Positions 33,568-41,300 of a DNA stretch of 41,300 bases are shown here, one piece after another. Every line of letters starts with the position of its first letter. The first letter of the stretch is position 1. Made by a program: the position numbers and the translations under genes. The stretch is from Mycobacteriaceae bacterium. GTDB lineage: Bacteria > Actinomycetota > Actinomycetes > Mycobacteriales > Mycobacteriaceae. Under the pieces are notes generated by a model that worked only from the letters and a program-made list of their open reading frames with translations, had not been told where the DNA came from and did no database searches. The DNA is taken from contig JAPOHV010000002.1 of assembly GCA_029979305.1 (NCBI GenBank), forward strand, positions 1 to 41,300. Direction: 5' to 3'.

Positions 33568-34328
33568 GCCTGATCAACGAGACATCTCTTCTCACCGCCC
33601 GGATCCTGCGGCGGTGGAGCGGCGACACCGCCACCGTGGCCCAGTCGCTGATGTTCCCGGCGTTCTTCCTGGTGGCGCTGGACATTCTGCTCGGCGACGG
33701 CGTCAAACGCGTCACGGGTCAGAGCGCGCTCTACGGCAGCGTTCCGCTGGTGTCACTGATCGGCGCGACTTCCGGGGCGATCATCGTGGCGGTCGGGGTG
33801 ATGCGCGAACGAGACGACGGCCTGCTGTCCCGGTTCTGGGTGGTGCCGTCCCACCGGGCCTCGGGGCTGCTCTCGCGACTGATCGCCGAGGGCGTGCGCA
33901 TCGTCGTCATCACCTCCGCGGTGCTGTCGGTCGGTCTGCTGCTGGGGTTCCGCTTCAAGCAGGGATTCGGGCAGGCCGTGGCCTGGCTGTTCATGCCGGC
34001 TGTCTTCGGCGTCGCCTTCTCGGCGGTGGTGATGACCATCGCGCTGTACGCGTCCAATGCGCTGGTGCCGCAGGCGACCGAGGTGATCGCGGCGATCATG
34101 TTCTTCTTCAGCACCGGTTTCGTGCCGCTCGACCAGTTCCCGGGCTGGCTTCAGCCATTCGTCGAGCACCAGCCGTGCAGCTACGTCGTCGAGGCGATGC
34201 GCGGGCTGTCGATGGGCGGGCCCGTGCTCAAACCGGTGCTGGGAACACTGTTATGGTCCGCGGGCGTGGCCGCCGTCATCGCCGTCCCGCTGGCGGTCGG
34301 TTACCGGAAGGCGAGCAGGCGTGACTGA
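33564..34328 (+). CDS. drrC: ABC-2 type transporter permease, DrrC-like
   Basis: Start ATG 33564 (4-bp overlap with DrrB) inside track ORF 32727-34328; ~254 aa; MRERDDGLLSRFWVVPSHRASGLLSRL and FFFSTGFVPLDQFPGWLQPF motifs. Confidence 0.88.
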   Translation: MSLINETSLLTARILRRWSGDTATVAQSLMFPAFFLVALDILLGDGVKRVTGQSALYGSVPLVSLIGATSGAIIVAVGVMRERDDGLLSRFWVVPSHRASGLLSRLIAEGVRIVVITSAVLSVGLLLGFRFKQGFGQAVAWLFMPAVFGVAFSAVVMTIALYASNALVPQATEVIAAIMFFFSTGFVPLDQFPGWLQPFVEHQPCSYVVEAMRGLSMGGPVLKPVLGTLLWSAGVAAVIAVPLAVGYRKASRRD

Positions 34329-34347
34329 CCGGCGGGGGTTCTAGGGC

Positions 34348-35592
34348 GTGTTTGCGTCAGCGGGAATCCGCAAACTCGCGCGCAGCGAGGAGATGTTCGC
34401 CGAGACCCAGAACTTCGTCGGGCTGGCCGCGCACGTCGAGGGAACCCTCGACATCGACGCCCTGCAGGAGGCCTTCGACCTCCTGCTGCAGGCCCATCCG
34501 GTGCTCAACGGGCATCTGGAGAAAGCCCCCGACGGGCGCTGGGAGATCGTTCTCGACGAGCTGATGCACCCCGGTATCGAGGTGATCGAACTGCATGGTC
34601 CCGACGCGAAGGCGCCCGCGCCGTTGTTCGACCAGACCGCCGCGTTCGTCCAGCTCCGGGTGATCATGCGCGACGGGCAGGCCCAGCCCACGTTCTACAT
34701 CCATCACAGCCTGGCCGACGGCCATCACCAGTTCAGCCTGATCGAGGAACTGTTCCTCTTCTACACCGACCTGGTGACCACCGGCACCGCCCGCCCGGTC
34801 ACCGTGCACCCGGTCCCGGACTCGCTGGAGAAGGTGCTGGCCGACCGCTCGGTGGGGAAGCGGGAGCGATCCGGACTCGAGCGTTTCCTGCCCGCGTTGT
34901 TCAAATACGAACTGCCGCCGTCCCGCCGGGCCGCAGCTGAAACCAACCCGGCTGTGCCACAGCTGATTCCGATGGTCTCCTGCACGCTCGGCGTCGACGA
35001 GAGCGAGCGGATCATCGAATTCTGCCGGGCCAACAAACTCGGTCTGAACAGTCTGCTGTCGGCGGTCATCCTGACCGCGGAGTGGCAGGTCCGCGGAACC
35101 CCCAACATCCCGGTGCCCTACGTCTACCCGGTGGACCTGCGCTACGTGCTCTCGCCGCCGGTGTCGGCCACCGAGAGCACCAACCCGGTCGGGATCGCCA
35201 CCTATCTCGCCCAGATCCGCAACGGCACCGACGTCGTGGACCTCGCCCGCGACATCAACGAGACGTTCAAGAACGACATCGCCGACGGCGTGATCCAGCA
35301 GTCCTTCCTGCACTTCAGCCCGCAGTACGCCGGCAACGCGCCGGGCCTGCCGGACGTGGTGATGTTCACCGACAACGGCATCGTCCCGGCCATCCCGACA
35401 CCGCCCGGCCTGCAGGTGACCGGCAGCCACGGCGAGTTGTACTTCGCCGTGGGCGCCGGCATCGAGATCTACACCGCCAAGATCTTCGGCGGGCACCTCG
35501 AGATCGAGTACCACTCGCAGGGTCCGGACCCCGAGCAGCGCATCGCCGCGATCGAAGCCCTGCTGCACCAAGTCGCCGCCAGGCAGGCCTGA
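34348..35592 (+). CDS. papA5: PapA5-like polyketide-associated acyltransferase
   Basis: 414 aa; N-terminus [29 protein letters not shown], HHxxxDG catalytic motif ([14 protein letters not shown]); located after drrABC as in DIM loci. Confidence 0.87.
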   Translation: MFASAGIRKLARSEEMFAETQNFVGLAAHVEGTLDIDALQEAFDLLLQAHPVLNGHLEKAPDGRWEIVLDELMHPGIEVIELHGPDAKAPAPLFDQTAAFVQLRVIMRDGQAQPTFYIHHSLADGHHQFSLIEELFLFYTDLVTTGTARPVTVHPVPDSLEKVLADRSVGKRERSGLERFLPALFKYELPPSRRAAAETNPAVPQLIPMVSCTLGVDESERIIEFCRANKLGLNSLLSAVILTAEWQVRGTPNIPVPYVYPVDLRYVLSPPVSATESTNPVGIATYLAQIRNGTDVVDLARDINETFKNDIADGVIQQSFLHFSPQYAGNAPGLPDVVMFTDNGIVPAIPTPPGLQVTGSHGELYFAVGAGIEIYTAKIFGGHLEIEYHSQGPDPEQRIAAIEALLHQVAARQA

Positions 35593-35608
35593 ACCGGCCG
35601 GCGCGGAC

Positions 35609-36439
35609 TCAGCTGCGCGGGCCGAACTCGTAGACGTGGTACTGCAGCGCCTTGCGCAGCGCGGGCGCCAGCCGGGCCGCCCGCTTCACGCCGCGGTAGC
35701 GGGCCGGAACCCGGCTGAACGTGCTGGCCTCGAAGAAGTTCGCAGACTCGCGCAACCGGAGTCCCGGCACCCGGGCGAGCACGTCGTCGGGCGAGTTGAC
35801 CGCCCAGTGCAGCGTCGACCCGGAGTTGCGCACCAGTGTCTGGGTCTTCTGGGACTTGATCGCCAGCCAGTTGAAGAAGTCGATCTGCACCTCGCCGGCG
35901 CCGAAATGGTCGACCACGTGACGCAGCAGTGCTGTGCCCTCGTCCCGGGTGAGGTACATGCTGATGCCCTCGGCGAGGAACAGCACCGGCTTCTCCGCCG
36001 GTATCCGGTCGATCCAGGACGGATCGGTCGCAGAGGTGGGGGTCAGGTGGTAGTTGGGCCGGCCCGGGTACACCTGCTCACGCAGCGCGATCACCTCGGG
36101 GAAATCGACGTCGTACCAGTCGACCTCCGGGCCCGGGTCGATCCGGAACACCCGTGCGTCCAGGCCGCAGCCGAGATGCACCACCGTGCTGCGCGGGTGG
36201 CGGGCCAGGAAACGGCGCGCCCAGATGTCGTACTGCGCGGTGCGCACCGTGCACAGCGGCGCCCAGCCGGCGCCCATTTCCAGTGCGCTCCAGTCGAAGT
36301 CGATGCGCGCGATCGCGTCGCCGGCGAACCTGTCGCCCAGGACGGGACGCTCGAGGCGGGCATCGAGGGCCTTGAGATACAGCGTCGAGAGCATGGTCTT
36401 GGCCGGGCCGGTGAGGTTCACGGCAACTCTGTCGCTCAC
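35609..36439 (-). CDS. SAM-dependent methyltransferase, leucine carboxyl methyltransferase (PPM1/LCMT)-type family
   Basis: 276 aa; LTGPAKTMLSTLYLKALDA, TVVHLGCGLDARVFRID SAM motif, YDVDFPEVIALREQ, FLAEGISMYL. Confidence 0.85.
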   Translation of the reverse strand: MSDRVAVNLTGPAKTMLSTLYLKALDARLERPVLGDRFAGDAIARIDFDWSALEMGAGWAPLCTVRTAQYDIWARRFLARHPRSTVVHLGCGLDARVFRIDPGPEVDWYDVDFPEVIALREQVYPGRPNYHLTPTSATDPSWIDRIPAEKPVLFLAEGISMYLTRDEGTALLRHVVDHFGAGEVQIDFFNWLAIKSQKTQTLVRNSGSTLHWAVNSPDDVLARVPGLRLRESANFFEASTFSRVPARYRGVKRAARLAPALRKALQYHVYEFGPRS

Positions 36440-36515
36440 CCGTGTGAGAGTATGCGTAGTCGTTTGCCGGCGCGAAATCCGCCCGCGGCGGACTCAGGAG
36501 AGGAGGGGTGCGGCG

Positions 36516-37202
36516 TTGACTGGGAATGACCGGCCAGCCCGGGTCCTGCTGCTCTACTACAGCTACACCGGCCAGGCCCGCAAGGTGCTCGAAGCCGCGG
36601 GTGAGGTGTTCGCCGAGCGGGGTTTCGAAGTGCACGTCGCGCCCATCGAGTTCACCGACCCGCGGTACGCCGAACGGTTCTCCCGGTTCCCGATGAACCA
36701 CATGTGGCGGGACTTCTTCGGCATGCTGCCCGCCCAGACGATGAAGGCCACCGGTCAGATCCGGACCCCCGACGAGGTACGGCGCACCGACTACGACCTG
36801 ATCTGCATCGGCTCGCCCACCTGGGGGCGGGACGTCAGCATGCCGCTGCGGTCCTTCCTGAAGTCCGGCGAGGCCCGTCCGCTGCTGAACGGCAAACCGT
36901 TCGCGGTGTTCGTGGTCTGCCGGCGCTACTGGAAGGAGAACCTCAACGCCGTCCGCAAACTCGCCGAGCAGGCCGGCGGCCGCTACGAGGGCGGCATCCA
37001 CTTCGGCTATCCGGGCGACCAGTTGCGCTCGATGCTGTCGCTGACCAGCTACCTCGGGTCGGGGCAGTACCGCGACAGGTACCTGGGTGTGCGCATCCCG
37101 ACCACCAACATCAGCGAGGCCCAACTCGACGAAACCCGGCGCTTCGCCGCCGATCTCGCCGACCGGGTATCCGCCGGCGCCGCGAGCACCCCGGGGGAGT
37201 GA
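36516..37202 (+). CDS. Flavodoxin-family protein
   Basis: TTG start 36516 within ORF 36054-37202, preceded by purine-rich aggagaggagg; LLLYYSYTGQARKV FMN phosphate-binding loop; CIGSPTWGRDVSMPLRSFL. Confidence 0.75.
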   Translation: MTGNDRPARVLLLYYSYTGQARKVLEAAGEVFAERGFEVHVAPIEFTDPRYAERFSRFPMNHMWRDFFGMLPAQTMKATGQIRTPDEVRRTDYDLICIGSPTWGRDVSMPLRSFLKSGEARPLLNGKPFAVFVVCRRYWKENLNAVRKLAEQAGGRYEGGIHFGYPGDQLRSMLSLTSYLGSGQYRDRYLGVRIPTTNISEAQLDETRRFAADLADRVSAGAASTPGE

Positions 37203-37711
37203 CGGCGGTGCCGCGTCCGTTTGAGGTGTCGACCCCGACCGCTGCCGGTGTCGCCGAGGTGCACGCTGCCTTCGGCAGCGAGGACTACTGGCGGGCCCGG
37301 CTGCTGGAATACGGCCGCGGCAGCATCACACTCGACCGCCTCGATGTCGACGCCGAGGGCACCGTGGTGGTGCGGACCACCCAGGACATGCGCAACGACT
37401 CGATGCCGGGCTTCATCGCCAGGGCCATCCCCGGCGACCTGAAGGTCATCCGGGAGGAGACCTGGCGCCGTGCCGGCGAGGAGTTGCGCGCCGACGTCGG
37501 GATGCGCACCACCGGAGCGCCGATCTCCGGTGCCGCCACGGCCGTGGTGTCCCCGACCGCCGAGGGTTCGATGCTGCGGTTCGCCGGTGTGCTGACCGTG
37601 CGGATCCCGCTGATCGGCGGGCAGATCGAGAAATACATCAGTTCGGCGATCGTCGAGGAGATCCCCGGCGTGCAACGGTTCACCACCCGCTGGATCGCCG
37701 AGAATGGCTGA
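37199..37711 (+). CDS. DUF2505-like (SRPBCC-fold) protein
   Basis: GTG 37199 (or GTG 37208) in ORF 36704-37711; PRPFEVSTPTAAGVAEVHAAFGSEDYWRARL, mycobacterial DUF2505 architecture; overlaps flavodoxin stop. Confidence 0.75.
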   Translation: MTAVPRPFEVSTPTAAGVAEVHAAFGSEDYWRARLLEYGRGSITLDRLDVDAEGTVVVRTTQDMRNDSMPGFIARAIPGDLKVIREETWRRAGEELRADVGMRTTGAPISGAATAVVSPTAEGSMLRFAGVLTVRIPLIGGQIEKYISSAIVEEIPGVQRFTTRWIAENG

Positions 37712-38432
37712 CCGCCCGACACTCGCCGACGGGTCGGGGCCGGTTCCCACCACGGCCGAAGCCCTCGCCCGGCTCGATGCCACCATGGTCGAGGCGATGA
37801 TGACCCAGCGCGCGGTACGCCGGCTGCGGCCCGATCCGGTCGACGACGCGCTGGTGCTGCGCTGCATCGAACTGGCGCTGCGGGCGCCCACCGGCGCCAA
37901 CGGGCAGAACTGGGAATTCATCGTCGTCAAGGACCCGGCCATCAAGGCGAAACTCGCGCGGCGCTACCGGCAGATGTGGAACATCTACTACCGCACCGTC
38001 ATTCGCAAGGTGGCGGAGACCGACGAGTCGATGGCCAAGACGGCGCGGGCCGTGCAATGGCAGGTCGACCACTTCGCGGAGCTTCCCGTCCTGGTGGTGG
38101 CCTGTCTGAGGCTGACCGTCAGGGAGGGCCGGGTGCCCTACCTGCCGATGCCGCACGCGGCGGTGTCGGGTTTCTTCGGCTCGATCTACCCCAGCGTGCA
38201 GAACCTGCTGCTGGCCGCCCGCAGCATGGGACTGGGCGCGTCGCTGATCACCCTGCCGTTGTGGAGCCTGGCCTCGGCCCGCCGGATCCTGGGCCTGCCG
38301 ACCTCGGTCACCCCGTGCTGCATCGTGCCGCTGGGCTGGCCGCGTGGCCGCTACGGCCCGACCACCCGCAGACCGGTCAACGAGGTGGTCCACCTGGACA
38401 CCTACGGCAACCGGGTGTGGCTGGGCCGCTGA
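37704..38432 (+). CDS. Nitroreductase-family (FMN) protein
   Basis: 242 aa; QRAVRRLRPDPVDDALVLRCIELALRAPTGANGQNWEFIVV; SVQNLLLAARSMGLGASLITLPL. Overlaps the end of the DUF2505-like gene. Confidence 0.85.
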   Translation: MADRPTLADGSGPVPTTAEALARLDATMVEAMMTQRAVRRLRPDPVDDALVLRCIELALRAPTGANGQNWEFIVVKDPAIKAKLARRYRQMWNIYYRTVIRKVAETDESMAKTARAVQWQVDHFAELPVLVVACLRLTVREGRVPYLPMPHAAVSGFFGSIYPSVQNLLLAARSMGLGASLITLPLWSLASARRILGLPTSVTPCCIVPLGWPRGRYGPTTRRPVNEVVHLDTYGNRVWLGR

Positions 38433-38439
38433 CCGCGGA

Positions 38440-39225
38440 TCAGGACCGGCGCTGCGAGGCACGCCGCAGCGCCGGCAGCAGGATGCGCCGCGGGGTGAAC
38501 CGGCCGCCCGCGCCCATCAGCTTGGATGCCAGGCCCGGCACCACCACCCGCTTGCCCGCCAGCATCCCGGCGATCGCGGCGTCGGCGACCTCGCGGACCG
38601 GCGTCGTCACCGCACCGATTCCGGCCCCGGCCGCCGGCGCCCCGGCGATCTCCCACCATTCGGTCGGCACCGGACCCGGGCTCAGCACCGTGCAGGACAC
38701 CCCGGTGCCGTGCAGCCCCTCGTGCACCGCCTCGGAGAACGTCTGGACGAACGCCTTGGTCGCCGAGTACACCGCCGCATCGGGCAGCGGCTGGAATCCG
38801 GCGATCGACCCGATGTTGAGGACCGCCCCGGACCGCCGCGCGATCATCCCGGGCAGCGCCGCACGGGTCAGTTCCATCAGCGCCAGCGCGTTGACCGTCA
38901 CCTGTTCGCTCTCGCGGTCGGGCGGCAGCGACTGGAACAGGCCGCTGGTGCCGAAGCCCGCGCTGTTCACCAGACCGGCGGGTGCGGTGCCGGCGATCCG
39001 CGCGACCAGTCGGGCGCGCGCCGCGGGGTCGGCGAGATCCATCGGCAGCACCTCGGCGTTCACCGCCGGCCCGAGCTCGTCGGCGAGTTCGGTGAGCCGG
39101 TCGGCGCGGCGCGCCACCAGCAACAGGTGATAGCCCCGGCGGCCGAGTCCACGCGCGATCTCGGCGCCGATCCCTGAGGACGCGCCGGTGACGACGACGG
39201 TGCCGCCGTCTGATGGAAGGCTCAT
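38440..39225 (-). CDS. Short-chain dehydrogenase/reductase
   Basis: 261 aa; VVVTGASSGIGAEIARGLGRRG, NSAGF, SIAGFQPLPDAAVYSATKAFV (YxxxK). Confidence 0.9.
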   Translation of the reverse strand: MSLPSDGGTVVVTGASSGIGAEIARGLGRRGYHLLLVARRADRLTELADELGPAVNAEVLPMDLADPAARARLVARIAGTAPAGLVNSAGFGTSGLFQSLPPDRESEQVTVNALALMELTRAALPGMIARRSGAVLNIGSIAGFQPLPDAAVYSATKAFVQTFSEAVHEGLHGTGVSCTVLSPGPVPTEWWEIAGAPAAGAGIGAVTTPVREVADAAIAGMLAGKRVVVPGLASKLMGAGGRFTPRRILLPALRRASQRRS

Positions 39226-39292
39226 GACCGCCGATCCGTCGAGTTGCCGTGGCTGCCGATCCTAGGTGGTGGCGGGTTCTACCCTGATCGCA

Positions 39293-40075
39293 ATGCTTGA
39301 GGTCATCGACGAGGGCCGCGCCGGGCCGTCGCACCCCACACCGCTGCTGTTCGTGCACGGCGCCTGGCACGCGGCGTGGTGCTGGAGCGAGAACTTCCTG
39401 GGTTTCTTCGCTGACCGGGGATACCGGGCACTGGCGCTGAGCCTGCGCGGCCACGGCGACAGCCCGCCGGGGCGGCGGCTACGGGAGCTGTCCTACGCCG
39501 ATTACATCGAGGACGTCGCGTCGGTGGCCCGCGGACTGCCGACCCCGCCGGTGGTGATCGGCCACTCGATGGGCGGGGTGATCGTGCAGAAGTACCTGGA
39601 AACCAACCCCGCGCCGGCGGCGGTGCTGCTGGCCTCCGTACCCCCGCAGGGCAGTCTGCGCTCCGGGCTGCGGTGGATGCGGAACCATCCGTGGCATTTC
39701 GCCAAACTGGCGGTCACCGGCGAGTCGCTGGCCTACGTCAGCACCCCGGAACTGGCCCGGGAGCGCTTCTTCTCGCCGGGCACCCCCGAACCGCTGGTGC
39801 GCCGCTACGCCGGCCGGCTGCAGGAGGAGAGCGCGCGGGTGGGGGTGGACGGTCTGGTGACGCTGCCGAGACCCCGCCGGGTGAGCGCGCCGCTGCTGGT
39901 GATCGGCGCACTGCAGGACGGCGCGGTGACCCCGGCAGAGGTCCGGGCCACCGCACGGGCCTACCGCACCGAACCGGTGTTCTTCGAGGGCATGGGGCAC
40001 GACATGATGCTGGAGCCGGGCTGGGCGACCGTCGCGGAGCGCATCGACGGCTGGCTGGCGGGGCAGGGACTCTAG
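39293..40075 (+). CDS. Alpha/beta hydrolase
   Basis: ORF 39266-40075; ATG 39293 or GTG 39266 start. LLFVHGAWHAAWCW, GHSMGG nucleophile elbow, GMGHDMMLEPGW catalytic His region. Confidence 0.87.
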   Translation: MLEVIDEGRAGPSHPTPLLFVHGAWHAAWCWSENFLGFFADRGYRALALSLRGHGDSPPGRRLRELSYADYIEDVASVARGLPTPPVVIGHSMGGVIVQKYLETNPAPAAVLLASVPPQGSLRSGLRWMRNHPWHFAKLAVTGESLAYVSTPELARERFFSPGTPEPLVRRYAGRLQEESARVGVDGLVTLPRPRRVSAPLLVIGALQDGAVTPAEVRATARAYRTEPVFFEGMGHDMMLEPGWATVAERIDGWLAGQGL

Positions 40076-40090
40076 ATCCGGCCGGAAACG

Positions 40091-40118
40091 AGCAAACCCC
40101 GGCGCGCCGCGGTTTGCT
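40091..40118. terminator. 28-bp near-perfect inverted repeat, putative intrinsic terminator (no U-tract) or operator
   Basis: AGCAAACC-C-CGGCGCGCCG-C-GGTTTGCT: 8-bp arms plus self-complementary decamer core, 15 bp after the hydrolase stop. Confidence 0.55.
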
Positions 40119-40183
40119 GGATGCTGATAATTTCGTTAGAGTCCCTGCTAAAGCCTGTTCAACAACCCCCGAAAGGGTCAGTA

Positions 40184-41300
40184 ATGCCTACTGCTGCGCG
40201 TTCGTACGTCTCGACGGGCGTGGCCCTGGCGGGGGCCTTCGCCGTCACCGCCGCCCAGTTGGCACCCTCGATGCAGGAGGCCGAGACCCGCGTCGTTCAG
40301 GCGGCGGTGAACCTCGTCGCCGCCGGCGGCCCGTGCACGGGCTACAACACCGACGGCTGCGACATCTGGGCCAAGCAGACCTACACCGCCGTCGTCCGCG
40401 ACCAGAACGCCGCCTCGGCGGCCAATATCGCGGCTAACATCCTCAACGCCGTGGCCGGTATTCCGCGGGCCTACGTCAACGCGCTCAACGACCTGTCCTA
40501 CGCGCTCGAGCAGACCGGCAGCTGGTGGGTGTATACGCCGACCAACGCGCTGGGCTTCGACCCGGCCGACCCGATCAAGCTAACCGCGCTGGTCAACCTG
40601 TCGATCCCGTTCCCGGCGCTGTCGCACGCCGTCGGCGACCAGCTGGCCTGGTGGGCCAAGGCCAACCTGCCGACCAACCCCGGCTGCACCGGCAACGTCG
40701 GGCCGACCTGCGCGGACTTCGGCGCGATCCTCAACGTGATGTTCAAGGCGCCGCTGCGGGCCCTGGCGTCGGGTTACACCTTCCCGGTGATCTACGACCC
40801 GATCAGCGAGGAGGAGGCGGCCGTCGGGCAGGAGATCCCGGGCTCGACCGGTGCCGAGCTGCCGTGGTCGGGCGCCTATGTGAAGCTCAACCTGGCCGAT
40901 TCGTTCAACTCGGTGTTCAACTACCTCAACGCCGATCCGGCGCTGAACAAGACCGAGCGGGTCACCGGCGCTGAGATCGGCGCCGCCGTGGCCCGGCTGG
41001 CCGCGGCCTCGAAGCTGGGCTTCAACCCGTTCGTCCCGAAGAGCTTCCTGCTCAAGGGATGGCCGTACACCGCGCTGACCCCGCTGTTCACCCCGTTCAT
41101 CAAGCAGTTGTGCCCGACCTGCGACCCCGCGAACCCGGGCGGGCCGGGACTGACCGAGGTGACGCCGCCGGCCGCTGTCACCCCGGAGGCAACGCTGGTC
41201 AGCGCCGCCGCGAGCACCGCCGCTCCGGCGGTGCAGGCCGTCGCCGACGCCCCGTCGGTCGCCGCGGCGCCGGCCGTCGCCGCCCCGACCGGGCTGGCCG
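40184..41300 (+). CDS. Secreted mycobacterial protein of unknown function, 3'-truncated by window end
   Basis: Open frame from ATG 40184 (SD gaaaggg) to the window end; N-terminal signal-like segment MPTAARSYVSTGVALAGAFAVTAAQLAPSMQEAE; Ala/Pro/Val-rich C-terminal part. Not listed in the ORF track because it has no stop in the window. Confidence 0.7.
   Translation, partial: MPTAARSYVSTGVALAGAFAVTAAQLAPSMQEAETRVVQAAVNLVAAGGPCTGYNTDGCDIWAKQTYTAVVRDQNAASAANIAANILNAVAGIPRAYVNALNDLSYALEQTGSWWVYTPTNALGFDPADPIKLTALVNLSIPFPALSHAVGDQLAWWAKANLPTNPGCTGNVGPTCADFGAILNVMFKAPLRALASGYTFPVIYDPISEEEAAVGQEIPGSTGAELPWSGAYVKLNLADSFNSVFNYLNADPALNKTERVTGAEIGAAVARLAAASKLGFNPFVPKSFLLKGWPYTALTPLFTPFIKQLCPTCDPANPGGPGLTEVTPPAAVTPEATLVSAAASTAAPAVQAVADAPSVAAAPAVAAPTGLA

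Noticed and set aside
36054-36515. N-terminal extension of flavodoxin ORF
   Set aside because: Antisense to the methyltransferase gene; flavodoxin fold begins after TTG 36516.

Overview
The window is a high-GC actinobacterial, almost certainly mycobacterial, segment. It is dominated by one co-directional ~33 kb type I PKS locus related to the phthiocerol (PDIM/DIM) locus of slow-growing mycobacteria. Order: type I arylsulfatase (5'-truncated) - TesA-like type II thioesterase - FAAL1 - PKS1 (ACP-KS-AT-DH*-KR-ACP, PpsA-like) - FAAL2 - PKS2 (ACP-KS-AT-KR-ACP, PpsA-like N-terminus and PpsB-like C-terminus) - PKS3 (KS-AT-KR-DHlike-ACP, PpsC-like N-terminus and PpsA-like C-terminus) - PKS4 (KS-AT-DH-KR-ACP, PpsB-like N-terminus and PpsD-like C-terminus) - PKS5 (KS-AT-ACP-C, PpsE-like) - DrrA/DrrB/DrrC-like ABC exporter - PapA5-like acyltransferase. 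Downstream are an LCMT-type methyltransferase (-), an overlapping flavodoxin / DUF2505-like / nitroreductase operon, an SDR (-), an alpha/beta hydrolase, a 28-bp inverted repeat and a 3'-truncated secreted protein. The main finding is that the locus does not look like a simple colinear Pps line. It has two independent FAAL + loading-ACP entry points. The terminal tails suggest that PKS1 and PKS3 both dock onto PKS4, giving a branched assembly line with two starter arms and a shared PKS4-PKS5 end. PKS3 also has an unusual domain order, with an apparently catalytic-motif-intact DH-fold after the KR, and no PpsC-type fully reducing (ER) module is present. Comparisons with M. tuberculosis Pps/FadD26/PapA5/Drr proteins are from memory of those families; no search was run.
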